Source of the DNA: Flavobacterium sp. N2820
GTDB taxonomy: Bacteria > Bacteroidota > Bacteroidia > Flavobacteriales > Flavobacteriaceae
NCBI RefSeq assembly: GCF_025947285.1
Contig: NZ_CP110008.1
Location: forward strand, 310,001 to 374,000
Reading direction: 5' to 3'
DNA: 64,000 bases
The notes beneath the pieces were generated by a model. It saw only the letters and a program-made list of their open reading frames with translations. It was not told where the DNA came from and ran no database searches. Below, piece after piece: positions 47,574 to 56,478 of this stretch. Numbering within the stretch: the stretch's first letter is position 1; the number at the start of each line of letters is the position of its first letter. Both the position numbers and the translations under genes were made by a program.

Positions 47574-47581
47574 TATCTTTG
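47574..47581 (+). promoter_or_regulatory. -7 element of accA
   Basis: TATCTTTG, 32 bp before the ATG; -33 element not clear. Confidence 0.5.
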
Positions 47582-47613
47582 TAACAACAAACACAAACCC
47601 AAATAAACCGATT

Positions 47614-48567
47614 ATGGAATATTTAGATTTTGAATTACCAATTAAAGAGCTTGAAGACCAATTAGATAAATGCCAAATTATAGGTCAAGAGTCCGATGTA
47701 GATGTGTCAAACACCTGCAAGCAAATTGAAAAAAAATTAGAAGAAACCAAGAAAAAAATATACAAAAACCTTTCTGCTTGGCAACGTGTTCAACTTTCAA
47801 GACACCCAAACCGTCCATACACTTTAGAACATATTACAAATTTAACTAAAGGAACTTTTTTAGAACTTTTTGGCGACAGAAATTTCAAAGATGATAAGGC
47901 CATGATTGGTGGTCTAGGTCAAATAGATGGACAATCGTTCATGATTATTGGACAGCAAAAAGGAGTGAATACAAAAATGCGCCAATACAGAAATTTTGGT
48001 ATGGCAAATCCTGAAGGATATCGAAAAGCATTGCGTTTAATGAAAATGGCAGAAAAATTCAATATTCCTGTGCTAACTTTGATTGATACGCCTGGAGCTT
48101 ATCCTGGATTAGAAGCGGAAGAAAGAGGTCAAGGAGAAGCAATTGCAAGAAATATTTTCGAAATGGCACGTTTAAAAACACCTATTATTTCGGTAATTAT
48201 TGGTGAAGGTGCATCGGGTGGAGCATTAGGAATTGGTGTTGGTGATAGAGTATATATGTTAGAAAATACTTGGTATTCTGTAATTTCACCAGAATCATGT
48301 TCTTCTATTTTATGGAGAAGCTGGGAATACAAAGAACAAGCAGCTGAAGCTTTAAAATTAACGTCTTATGACATGAAAAAGCAAAAGTTAATCGATGATA
48401 TTATTCCAGAACCTCTTGGGGGAGCACATTATGATAAAGAAACTACTTTTAAAACAGTAGAACAATATATTACTAAAGCTTATAATGAATTAAAAGATTT
48501 ATCAACAAAAGATTTAGTATTACAGCGAATGGATAAATATAGTAAAATGGGCGAATTTAAAGAATAG
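47614..48567 (+). CDS. accA: Acetyl-CoA carboxylase carboxyltransferase subunit alpha
   Basis: Together with AccD transfers carboxyl from biotin to acetyl-CoA in fatty acid synthesis. The 317-residue protein begins [14 protein letters not shown] and has [25 protein letters not shown], and the conserved [23 protein letters not shown] near 188-210, followed by [14 protein letters not shown]. Single gene with its own terminator. Confidence 0.96.
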   Translation: MEYLDFELPIKELEDQLDKCQIIGQESDVDVSNTCKQIEKKLEETKKKIYKNLSAWQRVQLSRHPNRPYTLEHITNLTKGTFLELFGDRNFKDDKAMIGGLGQIDGQSFMIIGQQKGVNTKMRQYRNFGMANPEGYRKALRLMKMAEKFNIPVLTLIDTPGAYPGLEAEERGQGEAIARNIFEMARLKTPIISVIIGEGASGGALGIGVGDRVYMLENTWYSVISPESCSSILWRSWEYKEQAAEALKLTSYDMKKQKLIDDIIPEPLGGAHYDKETTFKTVEQYITKAYNELKDLSTKDLVLQRMDKYSKMGEFKE

Positions 48568-48586
48568 CGTTTGTTTTCAAAATAGT

Positions 48587-48622
48587 AAAAAATCCGAAGC
48601 CTCAAAGTTTCGGATTTTTTTT
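48587..48622 (+). terminator. Terminator after accA
   Basis: AAAAAATCCGAA and TTCGGATTTTTTTT around a short loop. Confidence 0.9.
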
Positions 48623-48709
48623 GGCTTATTAACAATAAAATATAGTTATTAACAGTCGAGTATTGAGAACTCAAATTAGAATTTTATAAAAAAAGGTTAC
48701 CTTAGCACT

Positions 48710-50260
48710 ATGGAAAATATCAGAAATATGAACCCGATAAAAGTAGATAAAACTACCATTATCAATTTGGAAAAAGGAAAACTACCTCCTCAAGCGTTAG
48801 ACCTTGAAGAAGCTGTACTTGGCGCCATGATGATTGATAAAAAAGGGGTAGATGAGGTGATTGATATTTTGCAGCCAGATGCCTTTTATAAAGAGGCACA
48901 CAAGCATATTTTTGAGGCAATTGTACAATTGTTTAACGAAACACAACCCATTGACTTATTAACCGTTTCTGCTCAATTAAAGAAAAGTGGAAAATTAGAA
49001 CTTTCAGGTGGTGATTTTTACTTGATTCAGTTAACCCAAAAGATATCATCTTCGGCTCATATTGAGTTTCACTCACGTATCATTCTTCAAAAATTTATTC
49101 AACGAAGTTTAATTAAGATTTCAAGTGAAATTATCGAAGAATCCTATGATGAATCCACGGATGTATTTGATTTATTAGACAAAGCCGAATCAAAATTATA
49201 CGAAGTAACACAAGGAAACATCAAACGTAGTTCTGAAACCGCACAAAGTTTAGTTATTCAGGCTAAAAAGCGTATTGAAGAAATTGCAGGAAAAGAAGGT
49301 CTGAGTGGAATTGCAACTGGCTTCCATAACTTAGACAAATTGACTTCAGGTTGGCAGCCTTCAGATTTAATTATTATTGCAGCTCGTCCAGGTATGGGTA
49401 AAACTGCTTTTGTGCTTTCTATGGCGCGAAATATGGCTGTAGATTATGGTCATCCCGTAGCTTTGTTCTCTTTAGAGATGTCCTCAGTTCAGCTAATTAC
49501 ACGTTTGATTTCATCTGAAACGGGTTTGTCCTCTGAAAAACTTCGTACAGGAAAATTAGAAAAACACGAGTGGGAGCAACTTTCGATAAAAGTAAAAAAT
49601 CTGGAAAAAGCACCTTTATATATTGATGACACACCATCATTATCCATTTTTGATTTACGTGCAAAAGCCCGTAGACTTTCATCACAATATGGTATTAAAA
49701 TGATTGTTGTTGATTATTTACAATTAATGACAGCTGGTGGAAATGGAAAAGGTGGTGGAAACCGTGAGCAAGAAATTTCAACCATTTCCCGTAACTTAAA
49801 AGCATTAGCAAAAGAATTAAATGTTCCGGTAATTGCACTTTCTCAGTTATCACGTGCTGTAGAAACACGTGGTTCAAGCAAAAGACCTTTGCTTTCCGAT
49901 CTTCGTGAATCGGGGGCGATTGAGCAAGATGCCGATATCGTATCGTTTATATACCGACCAGAATATTATAAAATTGATGAATGGGATGATGAAGAACGTA
50001 CACCAACACAAGGTCAGGCCGAATTTATAGTGGCAAAACACAGAAATGGAGGTTTAGATGAAATTCGTTTAAAATTCGTTGGTAATTTAGGAAAATTTGA
50101 AAACTTAGATGATTTTAGTTCGCCTTTTGATTCATTACCTTCAAAAATGAATTTAGATGATAGTAATCCATTCATTACGCCAAACCTACCAACGCCTAAT
50201 GAAGCCTTTGGAAGTAATATGAATTCTATGGAAGACGACGATTCCGATGTTCCATTTTAA
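48710..50260 (+). CDS. dnaB: Replicative DNA helicase DnaB
   Basis: Hexameric fork helicase, 516 residues. N-terminal DnaB domain (KLPPQALDLEEAVLGAMMID, 20-130), Walker A IIIAARPGMGKTAFVLSMA near 221-240, Walker B MIVVDYLQLM, and DLRESGAIEQDADIVSFIYRPEYY. No intein. Acidic C-terminal tail ending MEDDDSDVPF. Confidence 0.97.
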   Translation: MENIRNMNPIKVDKTTIINLEKGKLPPQALDLEEAVLGAMMIDKKGVDEVIDILQPDAFYKEAHKHIFEAIVQLFNETQPIDLLTVSAQLKKSGKLELSGGDFYLIQLTQKISSSAHIEFHSRIILQKFIQRSLIKISSEIIEESYDESTDVFDLLDKAESKLYEVTQGNIKRSSETAQSLVIQAKKRIEEIAGKEGLSGIATGFHNLDKLTSGWQPSDLIIIAARPGMGKTAFVLSMARNMAVDYGHPVALFSLEMSSVQLITRLISSETGLSSEKLRTGKLEKHEWEQLSIKVKNLEKAPLYIDDTPSLSIFDLRAKARRLSSQYGIKMIVVDYLQLMTAGGNGKGGGNREQEISTISRNLKALAKELNVPVIALSQLSRAVETRGSSKRPLLSDLRESGAIEQDADIVSFIYRPEYYKIDEWDDEERTPTQGQAEFIVAKHRNGGLDEIRLKFVGNLGKFENLDDFSSPFDSLPSKMNLDDSNPFITPNLPTPNEAFGSNMNSMEDDDSDVPF

Positions 50261-50271
50261 CGTTCAACGAC

Positions 50272-50300
50272 AAAACAGACCATTTGGTCTGTTTTTTTTT
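50272..50300 (+). terminator. Terminator after dnaB
   Basis: AACAGACCA-TT-TGGTCTGTT with a following T-run. Confidence 0.9.
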
Positions 50301-50355
50301 GTTTAAACAATATTTTTCTTACTTTTAATTAAACAATTTAAAAAAATAACAAATT

Positions 50356-50664
50356 ATGCCAGATTTTACAATTTCACTTGAAGAAGCTCAAACATGGGCA
50401 TTGTCTTGGAGAAACAACCCCCCAAAAGATTTAGCAAAAGGTCATTTAATTCCAGGTGAAGCCCTAACAGAACTATTAGCAGCAGAAGGTGTTGTTGATG
50501 TTAGAGCATATATGGGTGTGGATGAAACGGGTACTCAAAAATTAATGTTAGTAGGTGTTGATTCATCAGGGAAAGATTTAATTGATGAAGAACATTTAAT
50601 TTATGATTTTACACAACCTTGTCCTTCTTGTTGTGATACTAGTAGTCCATTATATAATCCATAA
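50356..50664 (+). CDS. Conserved small protein with C-terminal CPSCC motif
   Basis: A 102-residue protein starting MPDFTISLEEAQTWALSWRNN, with GVVDVRAYMGVDETGTQKLMLVGVD in the middle and a Cys-rich end CPSCCDTSSPLYNP. I recognise this layout from small Bacteroidota proteins near histidine kinases, but know of no function. The CxxCC motif could bind metal or form disulfides. First gene of a run with a membrane protein, histidine kinase and response regulator (gaps of 2 bp or overlaps). Confidence 0.75.
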   Translation: MPDFTISLEEAQTWALSWRNNPPKDLAKGHLIPGEALTELLAAEGVVDVRAYMGVDETGTQKLMLVGVDSSGKDLIDEEHLIYDFTQPCPSCCDTSSPLYNP

Positions 50665-50666
50665 TT

Positions 50667-51299
50667 TTGCTTGATTCTAAATATTTATATTTAACATCAG
50701 CATTATTATGCTTGTTGTATTTTATAGGTTTTTTCAGAAATGGAAAAGCCTATAAAATTTTTACTATTTATTTGTTTGGGGTACTTTTAATAGATTTTAT
50801 TTCCTCAAAATTATGGAAATGGTTTGGTATATATAATATTTTTACTTCTCATTTTTATGAATTATTTCAATTCGTAATGTTAAGTTATTTTTATGCAACG
50901 CTTTTAAAAACGAAGCAACAATTATATCTTTTATATTCGCTCTTAATAGTATTGCCTATATTTCTTTTGTCAAGATATTTATTTATTCCAAGGATGTTTT
51001 TTGAATATAGTTTATTAGAAACCTATCTTACAACAATTCCTATCATAATCTATGGTGTTATGCATTTATATAATAATTTAAATGAGACAAAAGCCTTTCA
51101 GTATGCCAATATTGGTATTTTATTATACTTGTTTTGTAGTACATTCATTTTTTTATTATATGAATTGAATAATACGTTTCAAATCCGATCGTTTAATGAT
51201 TTTATAATAGATATTAACATTGTTCTACAATTTATAAAATTTAGCTTTTTCTTTATACAATGGAAAGTCATTTATTTTAAGAAATATGAACTCAATTAG
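50667..51299 (+). CDS. Seven-helix-type membrane protein, paralogue of 54391-55080
   Basis: A 210-residue protein with about six or seven membrane helices and no charged catalytic motif. SHFYELFQFVMLSYFY and IGILLYLFCSTFIFLLYEL align well with SHFYFIFQFTFLSYLY and IGLVLYLLCSISIFLYGNL of the downstream gene 54391-55080. Starts 2 bp after the CPSCC gene and overlaps the kinase start by 14 bp; likely a sensor partner of the kinase. Confidence 0.75.
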   Translation: MLDSKYLYLTSALLCLLYFIGFFRNGKAYKIFTIYLFGVLLIDFISSKLWKWFGIYNIFTSHFYELFQFVMLSYFYATLLKTKQQLYLLYSLLIVLPIFLLSRYLFIPRMFFEYSLLETYLTTIPIIIYGVMHLYNNLNETKAFQYANIGILLYLFCSTFIFLLYELNNTFQIRSFNDFIIDINIVLQFIKFSFFFIQWKVIYFKKYELN

Positions 51300-52080
51300 C
51301 TTAGAAAATACAGAATTAATCAAAGCCGTCTTTTTTATACTATTGGCTTTTATTTCTATGTTTTTGATTTTGGTTTTGTTTTTTTACTTCTCTAGAAAAA
51401 AAATTGTGCAAATAGAAGTTGATAAAAAAAAGTTAGAAATTGAACACCAAAAGCAATTACTAAAGTCTGTAATTGTAACCCAAGAAGAAGAACGACAACG
51501 CATTGCTCAAGACTTGCACGATGATATTAGCTCTAAGCTGAATGTAGTTTCAATAAATAGCCATTTGCTCAAAACACCAAATTTGACGAATGATGAAATT
51601 GAAGAAATCACCAATAATATTATCACCTTTACACAAAATGCTTTAGAAAGTTCTAGAAGAATTGCGCATAATTTATTGCCTCCTGTTTTGGAAAAATTTG
51701 GTTTAAATGCTGGTATCGAAGAACTTGTAGAGGAATATAATAGTACAAAAAAAGTTAAAGTTGTTTTTGAAAATACTATTAATTTTGATAGTTCAAATAT
51801 TGATAAACATTTACATGTTTTTAGAATTTTACAAGAGTTACTAAATAATTCGATTAAACACGGAAATGCAACTGATATTTCAATCCAATTTATTAAATTA
51901 GAAGACCAAAAAGTTTGTATTTATACAGACAACGGATTAGGTTTTGATTTAAATAACACCGATAATCAAAAAGGTTTGGGAATGAGAAATATAGAAAGTA
52001 GAATTAGCTTTATTGGAGGAAAATATTCTATTGATTCAAAGCCTAATGGAGGTGTTAAAATTATATTTAATTTTAAATAA
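51286..52080 (+). CDS. Sensor histidine kinase, HisKA_3 type
   Basis: A 264-residue NarX-like kinase: one membrane helix (VFFILLAFISMFLILVLFFYF, about 15-35) with almost no periplasmic part, coiled coil, phosphoacceptor motif EEERQRIAQDLHDDISSKL with His82, then HATPase (ELLNNSIKHG, DNGLGFDL, KGLGMRNIESR). Since it has no sensor domain, the upstream membrane protein may supply the signal. The stop codon is followed directly by the response regulator ATG. Confidence 0.93.
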   Translation: MNSISLENTELIKAVFFILLAFISMFLILVLFFYFSRKKIVQIEVDKKKLEIEHQKQLLKSVIVTQEEERQRIAQDLHDDISSKLNVVSINSHLLKTPNLTNDEIEEITNNIITFTQNALESSRRIAHNLLPPVLEKFGLNAGIEELVEEYNSTKKVKVVFENTINFDSSNIDKHLHVFRILQELLNNSIKHGNATDISIQFIKLEDQKVCIYTDNGLGFDLNNTDNQKGLGMRNIESRISFIGGKYSIDSKPNGGVKIIFNFK

Positions 52081-52764
52081 ATGAGCGAAAAAATAAAAAT
52101 CTTTCTAGCGGACGATGAAGAGTTATTCCGAAAAGGAATCTTTTTTTTATTGAATAGAGAAGAAAACATCGAAATTCTTTTTGAAGCTTCAAATGGAAAA
52201 GAATTAATTGATAAACTCAACGAATCTACTCATGAAAATTTACCCGATATTATTATGATGGATTTAAAAATGCCATTAACTAATGGGGTTGAAGCAACAA
52301 AAATTATCCATAAAAATTTTCCTCAAATCAGAATTATAGCTTTAACAAGCTACAATACAAAGTCTTTTATAGCCAATATGATTAATGTTGGCGCAGCTTC
52401 TTATTTAGTTAAAAGTTCAACTCCATACGATATGTTAAAAACTATTAATGAAGTGGCAAAGAAAGGATTTTACTATAGTGATAGTGTGATGGAAGTTATT
52501 CATCAAGATGTTTTGTCAAGTGGAAGCTCTAGAACAGTATTAGATGAAGATTTTCTAACGCTTCGAGAAAAAGAAATCCTAGAACTAATTTGTAAGCAAT
52601 ACAGCTCCACAGAGATTGCAGACATGATGTGTCTTAGTACCAGAACTGTTGATGGGCACAGAAATAATCTACTATTAAAAACGCAATCAAAAAATGTTGC
52701 AGGATTAGTAATATTCGCTATTCAAAATAAAATTGTAAAACTCGACGAATATAATAATTCATAA
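52081..52764 (+). CDS. NarL/FixJ-type response regulator
   Basis: A 227-residue regulator: receiver with acidic pocket ADDEE, phosphoacceptor Asp in IMMDLKMPLTNG near 57-68, Thr in ALTSY and Lys in LVKSS, then a LuxR-type helix-turn-helix (LTLREKEILELICKQYSSTEIADMM, STRTVDGHR). Cognate of the preceding kinase by adjacency. A candidate binding site lies at 52972-53034. Confidence 0.93.
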   Translation: MSEKIKIFLADDEELFRKGIFFLLNREENIEILFEASNGKELIDKLNESTHENLPDIIMMDLKMPLTNGVEATKIIHKNFPQIRIIALTSYNTKSFIANMINVGAASYLVKSSTPYDMLKTINEVAKKGFYYSDSVMEVIHQDVLSSGSSRTVLDEDFLTLREKEILELICKQYSSTEIADMMCLSTRTVDGHRNNLLLKTQSKNVAGLVIFAIQNKIVKLDEYNNS

Positions 52765-52776
52765 AAACTTCTTGAT

Positions 52777-52914
52777 TTAGTAGCTTCTACAAAATTGAAA
52801 TACTAAAACAAAATACACAAGTATAGTTACCACAAGAACTACGTAGCCAATTTTTTTTAGTAATTTCATTTCTCTTGAATTTAATAACGAAGAATTGCTT
52901 TTAGTTGTATTCAT
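52777..52914 (-). CDS. Small membrane protein (45 residues)
   Basis: On the strand opposite to the response regulator, the frame encodes MNTTKSNSSLLNSREMKLLK, then a single hydrophobic helix (IGYVVLVVTILVYFVLVFQF) and a short tail CRSY. The polar N-terminus with basic residues and single helix look like a real small inner-membrane protein. No promoter is clear, function unknown. Confidence 0.5.
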   Translation of the reverse strand: MNTTKSNSSLLNSREMKLLKKIGYVVLVVTILVYFVLVFQFCRSY

Positions 52915-52971
52915 TTTTTTTAGATTTATTGATACATGACAAAACTACCTCAAAAAATAATGCTGTGTAAG

Positions 52972-53034
52972 CGTAAAAATACCTGATTTTAAAATCAGGT
53001 ATTTTTACGGGGTCAACCAGGTATTTTTACGGGG
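52972..53034 (+). promoter_or_regulatory. Large palindrome with 22-bp direct repeats, candidate response-regulator site
   Basis: A perfect 38-bp palindrome at 52972-53009 (left half beginning CGTAAAAATACCTGATTTT). Its right arm CAGGTATTTTTACGGGG (52996-53012) is repeated at 53018-53034, exactly 22 bp on. Thus GTAAAAATACCTG occurs once inverted and twice direct. It is 75-137 bp upstream of the gene at 53109 and 200-270 bp after the response regulator. Confidence 0.75.
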
Positions 53035-53108
53035 GTACCATTTTAACATTTCAAAAAATAGATTTCAGAAGAAATGTTTTAAATTAGACCAAATTTTAAT
53101 CCAATTCA

Positions 53109-54386
53109 ATGAAAGCAAAACTTAAATATTGTTGTTTAGCCCTTATTTTACTGATATCTTTCTCAAGTAAGGCTGCTTTTGTGTTAATTCCAATGGAAGC
53201 TGAAGGACAGCAAAATCATTTGAAAGCATATGGAATTACATATTGGGCTTTAGACAAAAGTTATAAAGTAAGTTGGTTGCTAAATTATAGAGGTGGTTCC
53301 TTTTTGCTTCCCGACGCACCCGAAATTAGAAAAGAATGTCAAGTTCGTGGCGTAACTTTTGAATTGCTTTCGGATGCTTCAACAAATTCAATTTTAGAAG
53401 AAATAAGCGCCCCATCACAAAATATGGAAACGGTAGTTTTAGAAAAAGCGCCTAAAATTGCAGTGTATACACCAAAAGGAAAACAACCTTGGGATGATGC
53501 TGTAACGATGGTTTTAACCTATGCCGAAATTCCATATACCGAAATTTATGATGAGGAAGTATTATCTGATCAACTATTATTATATGATTGGTTGCACTTA
53601 CATCACGAAGATTTTACCGGTCAATATGGGAAGTTCTTTGGAAATTACAGAAATACACCTTGGTACATCCAACAAAAGGCAGATGCTGAAGCATTAGCAA
53701 AGAAATTAGGTTACAATAAAGTTTCTGAAGAGAAATTAGCCGTAGCCAAAAAAATAAGAGATTTTGTTATTGGTGGAGGATTCATGTTTGCCATGTGCTC
53801 TGCAACAGATAGCTTTGATATTGCACTTTCTGCAGAAGGTGTAGATATTTGTGAGCCAATGTTTGATGGTGATGATTCTGATGCAAATTATCAAGCGCAA
53901 ATAGATTATTCTAGCACTTTTGCGTTCAAAGATTATAAATTGGAACGTCAACCTATGGTATATGAATTTTCTGATATTGATACCACAGAAGAACACGGAA
54001 AAGGTTTGTTTTCAATGGATAAAGATTATTTTACATTAATGGAATATTCTGCAAAATGGGATCCAATTCCTACAATGTTATGTCAAAATCACACACAATT
54101 AGTAAAAGGGTTTATGGGGCAAACAACTGCTTTTGCAGCAGAAAAAGTAAAGTCAAATATTTTAGTGATGGGCGAATGTAAAATCAATGGAGAAGCCCGC
54201 TACATTCATGGAACTAAAGGAAAAGGAATGTTTACTTTTTATGGAGGTCACGATCCAGAAGATTATCAACATAGAGTAGGTGATGCTCCAACTGTTTTAG
54301 ATTTGCATCCAAATTCGCCAGGGTATCGTTTGATTTTAAATAACGTTTTATTTCCAGCAGCAAGAAAGAAAAAGTTAAAAACATAA
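53109..54386 (+). CDS. Secreted protein annotated as asparagine synthetase B-like in flavobacteria
   Basis: A 425-residue protein with signal peptide (YCCLALILLISFSSKAAF). Motifs include NYRGGSFLLPD near 59-69, KIAVYTPKGKQPWDDAVTMVLTYAEIPY near 117-144, and FVIGGGFMFAMCSATDSFDIAL near 218-239 with a Cys in a nucleophile-elbow-like MCSATD, suggesting a class I glutamine amidotransferase-like fold (BPL_N type). From memory flavobacterial homologues carry the name asparagine synthetase B, which does not fit a secreted protein. Enzymatic role unknown. The large palindrome lies upstream. Confidence 0.7.
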   Translation: MKAKLKYCCLALILLISFSSKAAFVLIPMEAEGQQNHLKAYGITYWALDKSYKVSWLLNYRGGSFLLPDAPEIRKECQVRGVTFELLSDASTNSILEEISAPSQNMETVVLEKAPKIAVYTPKGKQPWDDAVTMVLTYAEIPYTEIYDEEVLSDQLLLYDWLHLHHEDFTGQYGKFFGNYRNTPWYIQQKADAEALAKKLGYNKVSEEKLAVAKKIRDFVIGGGFMFAMCSATDSFDIALSAEGVDICEPMFDGDDSDANYQAQIDYSSTFAFKDYKLERQPMVYEFSDIDTTEEHGKGLFSMDKDYFTLMEYSAKWDPIPTMLCQNHTQLVKGFMGQTTAFAAEKVKSNILVMGECKINGEARYIHGTKGKGMFTFYGGHDPEDYQHRVGDAPTVLDLHPNSPGYRLILNNVLFPAARKKKLKT

Positions 54387-54390
54387 TGGT

Positions 54391-55080
54391 ATGGAGAGCA
54401 AACATTTACTTTTTTTCGGAATAAGCCTCTTGGGGTTATTATTTTTATTTTTTAATACTTTTTTGTTTTTACGAAAGAAAGAAATCCGCAAGTATGTTTC
54501 AAAAGTTTTCTTGATTTATTTAGCATCACTTTGTTTGATTGAAACGGCTTGTCATGTTATTGGAATTTTAAAGCCAAATTCAAACTTTTTTATATCTCAT
54601 TTTTATTTTATTTTTCAATTTACTTTTTTAAGTTATTTATATTATACTCTTTTTGAAAGTAAATTTTTTAAGAAGGCAATTGTTGTTGTTTATATTTCTC
54701 AGATTTTTATTTTGGCCTACATGTATGCTAACGATACAAGTTTGTTTTGGAAATTTAATCACTATGAAATAATTGCTACCTCATTAATTTTGGTATTTTA
54801 TGCGTTGTATTTTATTTATAAAGAGTTAGATAAAGTGCATTTTTATTATAATTTTTCAATTGGATTAGTTTTGTATTTGTTATGCAGCATTTCAATTTTC
54901 TTGTACGGAAATCTTGAATTGGTGCTCATCGAAGATCCATATATTGATATTTGGATTTTCAATACAATTTTTTATATTTTGTTTCAGTCTATGATTTTTA
55001 GAGAATATGCATTTTTTACTACTATAGCTTCAAATGGGATTCGTCAAGATGAAGATTTTGATATTTTTCTAAATGAATAG
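54391..55080 (+). CDS. Membrane protein, paralogue of 50667-51299
   Basis: A 229-residue protein with about six to seven membrane helices and an acidic tail (QDEDFDIFLNE). It shares the SHFY..FQF..LSY.Y.TL and LYLLCSISIFLYG blocks with the membrane protein before the histidine kinase. It starts 4 bp after the secreted protein gene and is followed by a terminator. Function unknown. Confidence 0.72.
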   Translation: MESKHLLFFGISLLGLLFLFFNTFLFLRKKEIRKYVSKVFLIYLASLCLIETACHVIGILKPNSNFFISHFYFIFQFTFLSYLYYTLFESKFFKKAIVVVYISQIFILAYMYANDTSLFWKFNHYEIIATSLILVFYALYFIYKELDKVHFYYNFSIGLVLYLLCSISIFLYGNLELVLIEDPYIDIWIFNTIFYILFQSMIFREYAFFTTIASNGIRQDEDFDIFLNE

Positions 55081-55105
55081 CTATCAAATTTAAATTTCTC
55101 ACAAA

Positions 55106-55135
55106 AAAAATCCCTAAAGTAATTTAGGGATTTTT
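55106..55135. terminator. Bidirectional terminator
   Basis: AAAAATCCCTAAA-GTAA-TTTAGGGATTTTT between convergent genes. Confidence 0.9.
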
Positions 55136-55158
55136 AATTTTTTATAAGCTATATTATT

Positions 55159-56351
55159 TTATTTTGCATTGTAAACTGCAATTGCTTCTTTTAAAATTTG
55201 AACAGATTTAATCAAATCGTCTTTCTTTAAAACATAGGCAATACGAACTTCATCTAAGCCAACATTTGGCGTTGAATAAAAACCTGCAGCTGGAGCTACC
55301 ATTACAGTTTCTCCATTAAAATCATAAGATTCTAAAAGCCATTGTGCAAATGTATCGGCATTATCAATAGGTAATTTTGCAATGCAATAAAAAGCACCTT
55401 TTGGAGTAGCTACAGTAATACCTTCAATTTTTGTAATTCAGTAATTAATGTATCTCTACGTTCTTTATATTCAGAAATTACATCATCAAAATAACTTTGA
55501 GGGGTTTCTAAAGCAGCTTCACTGGCAATTTGTGCATAAGTTGGTGGACTCAAACGGGCTTGTGCAAATTTCATAGCTGTTGCCATTACTTCTTTGTTTT
55601 TTGATACAATGCATCCAATTCGTGCTCCACACATACTATAGCGCTTAGAAACAGAATCAATCATGATTGCATGCTCTTCTAATCCAAGAACATTCATCAC
55701 AGAAAAATGTTCATCACCATCATATATAAATTCTCTATAAACTTCGTCAGCTATTAAGAACAAATCGTGTTTTTTTACGATTTCTGCTAATTTTAAAATT
55801 TCGTCTTTTGAATACAAATAACCTGTTGGATTACCAGGATTACATATCAAAATAGCTTTTGTTTTTGGAGTAATTAATTTTTCAAAAGCTTCAATAGGAG
55901 GCAATGCAAATCCTGTTTCAATTCCTGATATAACAGGAACCACCTTTACACCAGAAGCCGTTGAAAATCCGTTATAATTGGCATAAAATGGTTCAGGAAT
56001 AATAATTTCATCATCGGTATCCATTGTGCTTCCCATTGCAAAAAGTAAAGCTTCTGAACCACCTGTTGTTATGATAATATCTTGGGTTTCTATTGGTAAA
56101 CCTTGATTTTTGTAATATTGAGAAAGTTTATTTCTATAGCTCTCAAAACCTGCAGAATGACTGTACTCTAAAACAGTAATATTTGCATTTTTTACAGCTT
56201 GTAAGGCAACTTCAGGAGTTTTGATATCAGGTTGTCCAATATTTAAATGATATACTTTATGTCCTTTTTTCTTAGCAATTTCTGCATATGGAACCAATTT
56301 TCTAATTGGAGATTCTGGCATTTGTTGCCCTTTCACGGAAACTTTTGGCAT
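55159..56351 (-). pseudogene. Class I/II aminotransferase, frameshifted near the C-terminus
   Basis: PLP-dependent aminotransferase of the aspartate/aromatic type: KVYHLNIGQPDIKTPE, ITTGGSEALLFAM near 96-108, the PLP block ILICNPGNPTGYL, FLIADEVYREFIYDGD, and the lysine in IDSVSKRYSMCGARIG. The first frame (start 56351, MPKVSVKG) stops early after ELQKLKVLL. One extra A in the run read from the T-tract at 55428-55432 would restore the frame to QKIEGITVATPKGAFYC and onward to AIAVYNAK with a TAA at 55159-55161. So it is a full-length gene with a single-base deletion in a homopolymer, either real or a sequencing error. Confidence 0.9.
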
Positions 56352-56478
56352 AATGTTTTTTTTAAAGAATTGCAAAATTGCGATTTTTTTTTGTGATAAT
56401 ATCAATTTCAACAATTAAAAAATGTTAAAAACGAATTTCGAATTAAAAAATATCTTACTTTTAAGAATATATTTTCTT

